This document shows positions 31,158-42,408 of a stretch of DNA of 64,000 nt, piece after piece; position 1 is the stretch's first letter, and the number at the start of each line of letters is the position of its first letter. The notes under the pieces are model-generated. The model was not told where the DNA came from. It saw only the letters and a list, made by a program, of their open reading frames with translations, and did no database searches. The stretch covers positions 21,953,071-22,017,070 of the forward strand of contig OX388309.1 in the NCBI GenBank assembly GCA_947579605.1, given 5' to 3'. The position numbers and the translations under genes were made by a program. The DNA comes from Athripsodes cinereus (Eukaryota > Arthropoda > Insecta > Trichoptera > Leptoceridae).

Positions 31158-34100
31158 CACTGAGAAAAATACTAACGAAATTTCACAACGAATCATTGGT
31201 ACGTACTATCAAATTAGGACCAGAGTTCGTACGAACGATTCACTAGTACAGATCTATTGACTTCGCAGCCAATTCATTGGTACATTTACCAACAACTTCT
31301 TCACAGTGACGTCATCAACTTGAAGTTCGTTGCAGAACGAATCGTTGGTACGAATCAATTAATTTACTTGTCATACTTACGTAGGTACCTATACATGACC
31401 TTACAAGCTGTCAAAAGTCCAATAATATTAATCGCGTTTAGTTGTAAAATGTGATCTATTTTCCTAATAACACTATAATTATTATTTGAAAAAATCTAGC
31501 AAAAATAATAATATTATTAGAATAATTATTCACATTTTACAAATAAACATTGTGATCAATATATAAGTAAAAAAAGTAGCAAGGAAATAAAAATGATTTC
31601 TTTCTATTAAGTTCTTATGTAATATAATAATTTATTAAAAAATTCAATTGAAAAAATATAAAAATAAGGACAATTTATAAAGACATAATAAATATATCGT
31701 ACGAGTATTATAGGATTCTTCCAAAGGTCGTGCAGAAATTACAACTCTTTCTTCAGGGATGTTGAATTATACTTTTCATCATTGCCAAAATTCAAAGGTG
31801 CTATTTCTAGATCTCTTCAGGGTTCTGGTTGATGATTGTCTTGAATGTGGTGAGGCTCCCCTCCCCCAGTTTTTATTCAGAGAGGACTGATCCCCCCCCC
31901 CCCTGAGCATCAGTCATTGCTTGTGTTTTTTTTTTGTAATAGCGTATCCATTTCACGACTGAATGTTTTTCTTTTTGTCTTCATTGTTATTGCCTCGATC
32001 GGTGCAATCGAGTGCATTTTGTTTTTATTTCTTTTTGTTGTTGGAACATAGCTGGAACATAGTGTTGATAATATGTTGTAAAATAATTTAACAAACTTCA
32101 CTGGCTTGCAAACCATACAATATTCAAGTTATACTATATAATCTGTAATAGTTGTTTGTTTGTAATAAGTGTAGGTATTAACAAAATAAATAAATTGATT
32201 GAGTCGACGTTGATTTTGTAAAACTCCATTATATTGATATACAACACAACCAACTGTTCTTTCTGAATTTCCCTCAATAATTTTTGCATTATATAAAACC
32301 TTAGCTCTAAGAATATATTGTTATACCTACCTAATAAGACATAGTATTTAAGTAACAACACGGCCTATAGTAAATTTAGTTTGACAATGACCTCATAGGT
32401 CGAAACCTGGTAACTTATTAAACAAATAAATCGTAGTAAAACCAAAAACAATTTTGTTTTCATTATATGAAAATAAATTAAAAAAATAAAAATTCTAATC
32501 ATACCACGTTGTTGCTCTACGGGAGTTATTTTATTTTGGCATTCTTCTCTGCAACTTTTTTCTATGGGAACAAAAATTTTTCATGCTGACAGTTGACCCT
32601 TTCTGTTTGAGTATGAATGCCCCAATTCTACTAATTTGTTTTCTACTAGCCTTTTGATAATTACATTTGACCTTTTTTCTGTAAAATTAAAAATAATATA
32701 TATATATAACTAAAAGTTATTTTTGTAAACAAAAGAATTGAAATTAAAATAACAGGATTTGAAGTATACAAACTTTTGATGTTGATGTAGGTGACACCAA
32801 ATCCAAAGCAACATTTTCACCAATTTGTTGATGTTCTGCAACATTCTGTAAAGTACAAATTTTAGTTAATCGTCAATAAAAATTTGGCTTGTTGATAAAA
32901 CAATTATTGCAAATTAAACATCTCATACCAACTCATCATGGACTGGACTTTATAAAGATTCATTATTTGTTGAGCTGTAAATGCTTTTGATCTTAACATA
33001 TATTATGGCACCACTTGTGTGGACAAATTTGTTAGTGTAGAAATTTAGTCGGATAAATGTAAGTCCCCAGATTTCTGAACTATCCAGGTGGACGGTGGGT
33101 CTCCTTCAATGTATATACTCAATCACAACCTCATTTGTTTCCTCCACAGTCTAAAAGTACAAAAATGATTTATTAAACCAAATGATAACTAATAAAGTTA
33201 GTTCATTCACAAACAAAATCAATGTTAGTCCAATATTACATACCAAATTGATGGTTGAAGTTTCACTTTCATTTCATCACATGGTTTTTAACATTAAATC
33301 CTGTAATCTGTAAAGCAAAAAATATTCATTAAATTAAAATAACCTAATTAGTCCATCCACAAGCACTCAAGGTTAGAACAATGTTACTCACCAAATGGTT
33401 ACTTGATGGTGCACTTTCATTCTGTAATTCCACGTTATTTTCCACATTGCGTTTCATCTATAAAGTAAAAACATATATCAAAATCATTAATGCTTTAAAT
33501 CATACAAAAATAATAGTAAATAAGAAGAAATTACAAATTACAACCTTGCATTTCCATGACAGGTGATTTTTTCATCCCATAATGCACTATTATGAGGGAT
33601 CTTGTTTTAAATGTGACTTAATGTTTTGCAATGTCATATTTTAACAATTATCCTCAATCCACTTACAAAAAACACCGAAATACGAAAACAGCTTGACAGA
33701 AATTAACAAAGGACAAAACACAGAACGGAAAATCGACGAATGTCATCGAATATTAGTGTTGCCATTAGATTAATTAATAATGACCAAAGTATTGTTTTTT
33801 TTATCAAAATATAACACATTTTACAACCATTCTAGTGTATTCATTATATTAAAAAACAATAAATTAGTATTTAATTATTTAGTTATTTGTATAATAACGA
33901 AAATACTACAAATAAATAAAACAGTATTGTACTATTGAAATACGTTTCGTCAATCATAATGTATTTTTATGCGTGTGACAATTTCACAAGCCATAATGTT
34001 CTTACCTGACTATGATTTTAAACCAACTAGCGCCATACACGGATGTTTGGGTAACTAAAAGATTGGTAAGCGCCGAACGAAATATAGTTAATGGTAAATG

Positions 34101-34225
34101 CGAAATGATTTGATGTTACGTAATGTTGAATTTGATCTTTATGTCATATTATATCAATGGTAAGGCGAGCAAAACAATTTATTGTGAAATATCAATTGAA
34201 TTTGGAGATGTACCTTTTCTCAGTG
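31158..34225. mobile_element. Candidate 3.07-kb DNA transposon with CACTGAGAAAA termini
   Basis: Left end CACTGAGAAAA (31158-31168) and its inverted copy at 34215-34225, each followed outward by TA (31156-31157, 34226-34227). The left ~200 bp match the ends of the MITEs at 42091 and 52208, including repeated 'gaatcattggta'-type words. Inside, on the minus strand, are splice-site-bounded segments (see 32530-33720). The element is decayed: I see no intact transposase frame. Alternative: two unrelated fragments that happen to form this pair. Confidence 0.5.
32530..33720 (-). pseudogene. Intron-containing gene remnant inside the CACTGAG element
   Basis: On the minus strand: a possible non-coding exon ending at GTAAGT (33666-33661); 'ttatag' then an ATG exon of 22 codons (33457-33392, MKRNVENNVELQNESAPSSN...) ending at GTGAGT; a 7-codon piece (33150-33130); a 24-codon piece (32845-32774, NVAEHQQIGENVALDLVSPT...), all in phase 0. 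After another 'ttttacag' (32682) comes a segment reading RSNVIIKRLVENKLVELGHS, a stop, then KIFVPIEKSCREECQNKITP. The last piece recalls a Cys-containing region of uncharacterised insect transposon proteins, but this is from memory. Phase into that segment is not resolved. A diverged duplicate of the 22-codon exon lies at 33242-33307. Confidence 0.35.
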
Positions 34226-34250
34226 TATAATATGATAATTTAATATTACA

Positions 34251-34303
34251 TATAGATACATACAAACGATTGGAAGTATAGATACATACAAACGATTGAA
34301 AGA
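34251..34303. repeat. Tandem duplication of about 27 bp
   Basis: 'tatagatacatacaaacgat' occurs twice in succession, followed by tggaag and then tgaaag. Confidence 0.85.
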
Positions 34304-34804
34304 GCTTAGTAAAATATTTAAGTTATACGAGCATTTTTACCATCATAGTTTTATTGAGACTACTTACTAATATACAAGGTGAATAAGAGTTATGCATGGC
34401 ACATATAACATTCCGTGATAAGAGTTATTATATAAGGTTTATATTATTATTACTATTTTTGTTATTCTCTTCTTCTTTCATTATATTATTATTATCATCT
34501 GTTATATACCTACTTCACTAAACTTTTCTACTGAATGAGAAATAAATGTACTTACTGACGATTATTATACATGTGTTCCTTTTCCTTCTGCATTTCACGT
34601 TAGTAATATTTTACGAACTGTTTGAGCAATTGTTTTTTTATTAATTTTATTTTTCGTATTATCTGGAAGTTTGAATAAATCCTCAACGAATACATGCAAA
34701 GTTTTTTTTTTAAAAATAGATCAACGTTCTTATTTTAAAATTTAACAATTTTATTTTATCATAGTAAGTGGAGAAAAATACCACAATCTCGGATTGATAA
34801 TAGA

Positions 34805-34940
34805 GGGGCGAAGAGCCGGAGACAAATGTCTTGGGTACCCAATGTGACGAATGGCTGGAACAACGGGAGCTGAAAGCTTGTTCAGGATATTGCAGGATTT
34901 CGAAGCATTTGCCATGGTCCTGAAAAGGTACAAAAAGAAG
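34805..34940 (+). pseudogene. LINE C-terminal fragment
   Basis: One frame reads RQMSWVPNVTNGWN; after a frameshift another reads ESLFRILQDFEAFAMVLKRY. The order 'SWL.NV..W....LFR..QDRE.FA..' is a common LINE C-terminus. The frame is broken. Confidence 0.55.
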
Positions 34941-35335
34941 ATACGAGTAAGCTGGGTATTTATTTTGAGATATATAATAAATTAATAAGATTAGGTCGAT
35001 ACGATGCCCGTTTTTCGCTCATTGCATAATATACAACGTAATGAATTTATTCTAATGTTATTATTTATTTCTATTTCTTAATTATCTTTTTTTTTAATTT
35101 TTTAATTACTTCAACCATTATCGATCTATCGACTTATTAGGTCATAATTAATTTTCTTTTAGCGGCCCATCCTTGGCTCATAATCTTCCCGTGTGGTCCC
35201 TGTTCCCTATAAGTCTTTAAGTGATTAGTCGAACGACATCTCTCTCACGATTTATAATCTGTAGTAGAAAGAAACACTTGTTTCAGTTCACCTAATCATA
35301 GTATTTTATATGCAAATATATTTTTGTGAGTGGAT

Positions 35336-35583
35336 CACCATCCCGTGGAGCACCCGGTAAAGAATTGGTCTCCCACTCTTCTGCGTAAGTTTTCGAGTGT
35401 CCTGTAAAAGGCAGGTGTTCGAAAAAATTAAGACATTATACATCTTAAATTCAGCGATGAGGTTTGCCACCCATCCTTGATTTTATATTGGCAAGAAGAG
35501 GACAGTTTGCATGTTTCTTACATGCAACTGATCTGCTGGCTACCCCACTTGTGGGATATGCCGTGATGGTATAGTAGTATAGT
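35336..35583 (+). repeat. SINE-B, reference copy
   Basis: Most complete copy here. The 5' part is tRNA-like: A-box-like TGGAGCACCCGG (35346-35357) and B-box-like AGTTTTCGAGTGTCC (35388-35402). The body has 'attcagcgatgaggtttgcc' and 'catgtttcttacatgcaac'. The end 'ctaccccacttgtgggatat' plus 'gccgtgatggtatagtag' resembles the 3' end of LINE-A. About 15 copies or pieces lie in the window. Confidence 0.85.
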
Positions 35584-36069
35584 AGAATGATATATTTTTG
35601 TTCATCCATACCATAACATTTCATACAAGTGTGGTATCTAGCGGGATGTGAACTGCATGTGAATATTGTACTCGGAAATCAATCTACTGGATTACTGAAA
35701 AAGGACAATTCTGAAAAATATAAAATGAATTAAACAGGAAAAGTATTATATATCGATAAATATCAGTGATTGCTATTTTTAATCACATATATCAAGTGTA
35801 CAGAAGATACGGATAAATGGAAAGGAACGTGTCTTTGGTAAAATGTAGAAATAATGGATGAAAATGTGAACAGCTATCGTAATAAAACTTTATGGCTAAC
35901 ATTACGACTTAAAGAAGGTCGTAAGGACAATGATACATTATGTAGAAGAAGGAATAACAGTTGGTATATAGTTTACACTGTTTGTAAGAGTATTATATTC
36001 TAGAGAAAACTGTGGCAATTTTTGATCACAAAGTTGCAGGGTAAGTATTGAACTTAGTAACGCGGTTCT

Positions 36070-36240
36070 AACAGAAGTTTAAGAATTAACAGAATAGAAT
36101 GGATCTTCTACTCTTTTCTGTCTGCAAGTTTTAGAATATTTAATCTTTGTATCTATGTATAACGTTATGGCACCTCCCACAATCGGCGTAGTCAGTGGAC
36201 TAACACCGTATGTAGTAGACATGAATGCCATCATACCAAT
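36070..36240 (-). repeat. SINE-B piece flanking a minisatellite
   Basis: Inverted SINE-B 3' half in degenerate form ('cgttatggcacctcccacaa', 'cgtagtcagtgg', 'gtagtagacatgaatgcc') leading directly into the tandem array. Confidence 0.55.
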
Positions 36241-36638
36241 TAAAAATATGGTTGGGTTTATGATATTTAGGATGGTTGGCATACCTCATTGCTGTATTAA
36301 AAATATGGTTGGGTTTATAATATTTAGGATGGTTGGCATACCTCATTGCTGTATTAAAAATATGGTTGGGTATATAATATTTAGGATGGTTGGCATACCT
36401 CATTGCTGTATTAAAAATATGGTTGGGTTTATAATATTTAGGATGGCTGTCATAGGTACCTCATTGCTGTATTAAAAATATGGTTGGGTTTATAATATTT
36501 AGGATGGCTGTCATAGGTACCTCATTGCTGTATTAAAAATATGGTTGGGTTTATAATATTTAGGATGGCTGTCATAGGTACCTCATTGCTGTATTAAAAA
36601 TATGGTTGGGTTTATAATATTTAGGATGGTTGGCATAG
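36241..36638. repeat. 57/61-bp minisatellite derived from SINE-B
   Basis: Seven units start at 36241, 36298, 36355, 36412, 36473, 36534 and 36595. The first three are 57 bp; the next three are 61 bp and carry 'ggctgtcataggtacctc' in place of 'ggttggcatacctc'. The unit corresponds to the inverted SINE-B segment around 'aggatgggtggcaaacctca'. Two unit types in blocks suggest stepwise amplification. Confidence 0.92.
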
Positions 36639-37322
36639 AAATTCTTTTTTTTTTTAGAAATTCTTTTATTGCGCATAAATACAAAATATCAACATACATT
36701 TTTTCTTAACATGGTTACAATTAAGTTGCAGCAGCCTCACTAGGTTAACCTGTATCGAGGCGTGCTGCGAATAAAAATAATAAACAATATAAAATCAACA
36801 AACTATCATTATATCCAAAAAAAATCACAATGAATAAATAATAAATAAATGAATTAAAAATGAAAATATGTCAATGAGTCAATAATTAAACGCAAACACA
36901 ATAAAGTAAACAAATGAATATTTGGAAAATGATGGAAAATTAAGTGAATAAAAAATAATAATATAACAATGAACAAATAAATAAATAAATAAACAAATAA
37001 ATAAATAATCAAATAAATTAATTAACTAACTACCTAAATAAAAATGAAAATATGCAAATGATTCAATAATTAAACGCATGCAAAATAAGGTGAAAAAATG
37101 AATATATGGAAAATTAAACAAACAGATTAATCAATGAATACAAGAATAAACAGATGAACAAGATAAAAATTAAAGAAAATAAAACAATAAAATAAAGTAA
37201 CAAAATAAAATAAAATAATGAAATAAAAATCATCAAATATGTAAGACAACGAATCAATGAATTCCAGATAAAACCAGGTCAAATGAAATAAAACAAGTCA
37301 ATACATGATTGTCTGTAAAAAT
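36639..37322 (-). mobile_element. Retroelement 3' end insertion with poly(A), A-rich body
   Basis: Interrupts SINE-B between 'ggttggcata' and 'cctcattgctgaattg'. On the minus strand it ends 'gcgcaataaaagaatttct' followed by A13, i.e. a polyadenylated 3' end. The 5' part is A/AAT-rich and contains a ~80-bp direct duplication (about 36854-36945 and 37041-37118). The family is not recognised. Confidence 0.55.
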
Positions 37323-37560
37323 TAAGGTGCCTCATTGCTGAATTGAAGATGTTAAATGTTTTATACGAGATGTTTTACGAATACCTACATGCCTTTTGAA
37401 GAGCAATAGAATCAATTCTCAACCTATTTAAATCCAGGGATTCTAATAAAAAATAATATCTAATTCAGAATAGGTCTCCCATATTTTTAATTCTGTAAGT
37501 TTTGGAGTGTTTTGTTAAAAGCCACTTTTGTAAAACATCACGTACCTATATGACATTCGT
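37323..37560 (-). repeat. SINE-B remnants
   Basis: 'gtgcctcattgctgaattg' continues the SINE-B split by the preceding insertion. At 37486-37555, in plus orientation, 'ggtctcccatatttttaat' and 'gtaagttttggagtgttttg' are a second degenerate piece. Confidence 0.5.
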
Positions 37561-37675
37561 TTTCTTTGGACTGATAGAGTCTATTCTCTTCTATTCTTCA
37601 AGGCCATCCACCCGTTTACAAGTGATCAGAAAAGAGACTGATAGGATCAGAAATCTATAAGTGCTAAAAAGAACT

Positions 37676-37793
37676 TGAATTCATCGGTAGCGTGGAGGTA
37701 GAGCCTGGAGAGTGGCTTACTGTGAAAGGTACATATATAAGGTTGTATTTGGGTTTAAAACTAAAACCTAGATGCATCTTTAAAACAAAATAA
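37676..37793 (+). mobile_element. SINE-2 copy with internal deletion
   Basis: Begins 'tcatcggtagcgtggaggta' like 60416, lacks the B-box segment, then joins 'cttactgtgaaaggtacata' and 'ggttgtatttgggttt', ending in an A-rich tail. Confidence 0.75.
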
Positions 37794-37884
37794 AAAACTG
37801 GAATGGACAGAGAAATCCCATTAAAAACCAAAGTGCGTAAGATCACATACCTGAGTTATGTATTGCGCGTGGCAAAGTACCACC

Positions 37885-38025
37885 TTTTTGGCTGAAAACA
37901 GACGTCGTGATTGGACCGGGACGAAAGGAGTGGAGGAGGTGTTTCAGACAGTGCAGGATCGCGAAGCCTATTCCAGAGTAATCGCCGACGTCATGAGGTC
38001 CTAAAAGGGCACTTAAAGAAGAAGC
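37885..38025 (+). pseudogene. LINE C-terminal fragment
   Basis: One frame reads NRRRDWTGTKGVEEVFQTVQ, DREAYSRVIADVMRS, then a stop. The pattern 'W....GV.EVF...QDRE.Y..VIADV' is a typical LINE C-terminus. About 45 codons survive. Confidence 0.6.
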
Positions 38026-38674
38026 TAGGTCATTTAATATTTTTAATTCAAAGATAAAGTGTTCCACCCAAAGTGAATTTAAATTACGCATTTATTTTGT
38101 ATGACCAAATTAAATGAGAAAAAATACGATTCATTTTGTTTATAACAATAATATATAAAAGGCTAACGTCGTGTGTAATGATAATGGTACTTAATTTAAG
38201 ATATAATCAATTTCTTCAATACATTGAATAACGTACATATTATTATATGAGTACCATTACTTACATACAATGAATAATATGATAATTTATTTAATAAACA
38301 CTTTTTTTACCATAAGATTTTATGATGTGCCACATTCGATCCATATTTTAGACGCGGGGAGACAATTAATTTGTATTCTGAATAAATTTTCCGATATAGT
38401 ATTTATTACATCGATATTATTATATATGACCGTATTATTAACGTGGTCAATTGCTGTTCAATATTTAACCTTTTAGATGCCTTACACAACCATAATGTCT
38501 ATCTTTGAGTAGGTACATTTGAAAGCGCTTTAGTATAAGTACATAAATTGTTGAATTTTGTTTCTTCCATTTATTATTTTTGATGTCACCAATTGGAAAT
38601 GAGTCATCCCAATGATGTGAATTCTAACACTAGCAGAAAAAGAACCAGAGCAACCCAAGAAAGAGACGTAAAAA

Positions 38675-39128
38675 ATAGGTGTCTGTAAGTTTTCAAGTGT
38701 CTTGAAAATTGCAGGTAATCTTAAAACATCATGAAAAAGCATTTAACATTACCTATTCAGCGATGCTGTGCGCCGGCGCACCCAGCAGAGACCTGTAATC
38801 TCCGTAATATAAGAGAGACGATGGTCCTGGCTGGGACATGTTTTGAGAATGCCCAATGATAGTTGGCCAAAAAGAGCACTGTTCTTCCGTCCGCAGGGGT
38901 TCCGTAGGCCCGGGCGTCCCTCTTTCACAATACACCGTTCCTATGACAACGATATCAGATCGCAAGGAATGTCGTGGGAAGAGGTGACGCAATTGGCACA
39001 GAGACGCTCTGAATGGAGGAGGCTGGTTTCTGCCCTGTGCTCCCGAGAGGAGCGTTGAGGGCGATGATGATGATGATGATGATTCAGCGATGAGTTATAC
39101 CACTCATTTTGAAAGCCTTTTTTTCGTA
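38675..39128 (+). repeat. SINE-B copy split by a LINE-E fragment
   Basis: SINE-B blocks 'gtctgtaagttttcaagtgt' and 'attcagcgatg' before the insertion, and 'agttataccactcattttg' after it. The LINE-E piece sits at 38766-39081. Confidence 0.75.
38766..39081 (+). mobile_element. LINE-E 3' end insertion with 11-bp target duplication
   Basis: Flanked by direct repeats ATTCAGCGATG (38755-38765 and 39082-39092). The frame includes LRMPNDSWPKRALFF, RRPGRPSFTIHRSYDNDIRS and MSWEEVTQLAQRRSEWRRLV, then a stop, then a (GAT)n tail. Only the last ~100 codons of the LINE were inserted. The copies at 11133 and 59399 are from the same family. Confidence 0.88.
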
Positions 39129-40308
39129 ACACATGAAACTACCATAATATAAGGCTTGAAGCTAAGGTATGAATAAAATGTCATTAGATTTTTCAGAATG
39201 TTGTATTTTTTTTAAATGTAGCTCAGTCTACATTGCTTCCATTAATATCTGTTTATTATGTCGTTTAGTATATTTACTTGAGAAATTAATTCAAAAGATA
39301 TTCTGTGAATACGTCTTTTTTCTGTTAAAATAATACTCAGTGAAGAACACTTATTTACTATTACAATTCATTCAAACATAAGTAAAATTACATATTTAAA
39401 TACACTTTACAATCTATCGTTACACTTCGAGAAGCGATTGAACATGCACAAATTTAATGTAAATAACGTAATAACTCGTTTATAGTATTGAAAGTGTTAT
39501 CCATCTTATATCGGCAGATGTTACTCTCACCTATGTGTACCGAAGAGTGTATCAAATTTCAATATAAATTATATTAGCTGAGGACATTAATCTTAAAGAT
39601 ATAAAAAATATACCTATGTAGGTACTTATCTGTACACAATGTGTGAACAGATACGAATACTTAGGTACCTACTTTAAAACTGAGACTGGTCACGCAGGTC
39701 AATTCTAATTCGGTTAGTACACCATTGTGACACGAGATGGCGGTAAGTATTATTAGATGGGTATTGGAAAATTTGTGTTTGTGCATGTTTGTGTTTTATT
39801 TCTTAAAAAAAAATATTTATATTTAATATTAAAATTTGATTTATTTCTCATTGTAAAGTCGTCAGACTAGGTGTGTAGCTTCTAATGAGCTATAAATCCG
39901 TTGAATGGAGAAAAACACATTTTCGCACGGTATCGTTATCAAAGAAATGGTATATTGTGAAAGAGGGTCATCTTAATAATTATGAATTTATGGTTGAGAA
40001 AAAAGCAACGTTCTCACAAGCTAACTATCATGAGACATTCTTAAAACATGACATTCATGATTTCTTCTGTAAATCAGGATTGATTCTATTACACATATTA
40101 TAACTGTGAGTGTGTTGTATAGATATCTCTTTTATATTTCCAATAATATAAAAAAATAATTTATTGTCAAACTAAATTATTGGATATAGAATGTGTGGAA
40201 AATATTTCCATTGTAAATTATGTAAACTGAGTTAGATAGCAGTGGTGTTCTTTCCACACATGAAAAAAACACCTAATGCAGTTTTACCTAATGCTGGTTT
40301 TCCATACA
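39129..40308. other. AT-rich sequence with no recognised gene
   Basis: No supported feature. 'gagatggcggtaagtatt' near 39735 mimics an ATG plus splice donor but has no supporting context. Confidence 0.4.
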
Positions 40309-40975
40309 TGAAAAACACCAATGATTGACTAAAATTTCTTAGGCCTAGGTTTTAGTGGATAAAATGATATTTCGGACCAATGTACGCTGAATAAAACAAT
40401 ATCTCAAATTTCTACTATTTCTATCCTGTTTCTACACCGCATGTTTCTACACCGTAAAACACCAATGATTGACTTTAAAATTTCTTCGACCTACCTTTTG
40501 GAGGATAAAATGATATATCGGACCAATATAATAATAATAATAATAATAAACTTTATTGTGCCTTAAAAAACATACATATAAACAGATTATAAATACAAAT
40601 AATTATCATGCACAATGGGCGAGTTTATCGCGTGCAAGCGATATCTTCCAACTAACCCAAAAATCATAAAAAAAAGAAAATAATTTATACATACATAAAA
40701 AGTTAAATAAATATACCTACAAACAGGCAAACACCTGCGCACACAATGAGGGAAAGTCCGGATATCGAGGGAAGGGAAGAGAAGGACTGCTCGCCGTGTA
40801 TATATACTACACGTGAAGAAAACGTTTCCTCAGGGTTTACAAAGTGAAAGTATTAAAATTCTGAAGACTAGCGACCACCGAGCTCCTTTCTAAACAATTG
40901 ATATGTGGAACAGGTACGGATATACGAATATACGCTGAATAAAACAATTATCTAAAATTTCTATTGGATAATAAA
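40309..40975. repeat. Tandem duplication (~147-bp period), second copy split by LINE-C
   Basis: 'acaccaatgattgact' through 'tcggaccaat' and 'acgctgaataaaacaa' occurs at 40309-40420 and again from 40456, where it is interrupted after 'tcggaccaat' (about 40529) and resumes at about 40930 with 'atacgctgaataaaacaa'. Confidence 0.8.
40530..40920 (-). mobile_element. LINE-C 3' end insertion with (ATT)n tail
   Basis: On the minus strand it holds the family signature 'gggttagttggaagatatcg' and 'gcgataaactcgcccattg', then 'ggcacaataaagtttattat', with a polyadenylation-like AATAAA and a TTA microsatellite tail. The upstream part ('ctttccctcattgtgtgcgc') is non-coding, so this is a 3'-UTR fragment. Confidence 0.75.
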
Positions 40976-41378
40976 AAATATTTTATTTATTTACATCGGA
41001 TTAATAATTTATCTATACCTACCACCACATCAAACCTTAGTTATAGGATAGCCATTAGACTAATTATGTAATAAACATCTGATTTATCCACTATGAGCCA
41101 AATAATAACATTTTTGGAATGGATGGTATACATCATCGCAATGTTACATAAGTAATATTATCTTATTACTGATGTGGTGTGGAGACTTATATTTTGTAGG
41201 GTTCTCAAAAAATTCATAAGAAAATTGTGAAATACTTATACATTGTAGCAGTATCTCAGAAAAATATATACTAGATACAATTACATTTCATATTTTTACC
41301 CTCCGCCTTTCAAATAATTTACTTAATATTACGAGATATGAATGAATAATAATTTTATTACGAAAGCATAATTTTATT

Positions 41379-41660
41379 AAATTGAGATGGTTTGGCCATG
41401 TGGAACGAATGGAAGAGGAAAGAATGACAAAGATTATATACTTGTCTGAAAGGAGGGGTGTGAGGGAGCGCGGGCGTCCGAGAACTACATGACTAGATCA
41501 TGTAGATCAAATTCTCAAGGATGGCCGTGTTTTGAATAAGAGAACCCGACGTGCGTGCATGAGAAACTGTATGACTGTAGAAGAAGCGAAAATAGTATTT
41601 AAGGACAGATCTATATGGCGTTTCGTTTTCTTTGCCTACCCCACTTGGGATACGGCGTGA
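41379..41660 (+). pseudogene. LINE-A 3' fragment (94 codons, one stop)
   Basis: Starts at KLRWFGHVERMEEERMTK and runs to the family end YPTWDTA plus TGA. A TGA replaces the Trp of the RGRPRTTW motif. The tail is a run of GATA/GAGA repeats (41663-41690). Confidence 0.88.
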
Positions 41661-42090
41661 GGGAATAGATAGAGAGATAGATAGATATTACGAAAGCATG
41701 ATTAATAATAAAAATTCTATTCCCGCCACTGGAAAATATAGTTAGGTACCTACCCAAGTAGGGGATATCTTATTGATTTACATAGTGATATTTTTCACGT
41801 ATCTATTGTAAGTGACAGAATTTATGTTACAATTTCACGCATGGAATTATATAAATTGTTATCAATAGTAGAAATAGTATCACGAAATATAAAATGAAAA
41901 TAACGATATTTTTTTTATTTTGCAGGTAGGTATTTTAAAATATATATTAAAAACAGGGTGAAATTTAATGCGCTACAAAATTAATGCTCCAAATGGTGGA
42001 TTTATTACCTTATGGCAATTTCACATCTTATGGCAATCTCACACAAACTGCCAAAATGCAAGTCAAATGCGAAATTGCCATAAGTACGTG

Positions 42091-42305
42091 CACTGAGAAA
42101 AATACTCAAAACGAATCATTGGTACAGTACTATCAGATTAGGACCAGAGATCGTACAAACGATTCATTGGTATAAATCTATAATATTAACTCTTCGCAAA
42201 CAAATCATTGGTAAATTTACCAACAACTTGTTTGCGAAGAGTTAATATTATAGATTCGTACGTACCATTGATTCGTTGTGAAATTTCGTTAGTATTTTTC
42301 TGTGT
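42091..42305. mobile_element. CACTGAG-family MITE (fold-back)
   Basis: Begins CACTGAGAAAAATACTC and ends with the complement of an altered copy (agtatttttctgtgtg). The interior is a near-palindrome around 'aaatttaccaacaacttg', with the arm 'aactcttcgcaaacaa' repeated inverted as 'ttgtttgcgaagagtt'. It contains several 'gaatcattggta' words. No coding capacity; presumably mobilised by another element's transposase. Confidence 0.85.
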
Positions 42306-42408
42306 GGTGTACTCCATGTACATTGATAAATAATATTAAAATAAATAAATGAACAAAATCAAAATATTAACAAATAAATACATACATACATTTGTACAAT
42401 AATAAATT

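Noticed and set aside
36155..36475. 106-codon frame made of IKNMVGFIIFRMVGIPHC-type repeats
   Set aside because: It is a translation of the 57-bp minisatellite, whose period is divisible by three; nothing indicates that it is a protein gene. It breaks where 61-bp units begin.
39700..39760. 'gagatggcggtaagtatt' as a start codon plus splice donor
   Set aside because: The coding part would be two codons, with no promoter or acceptor evidence; chance match likely.
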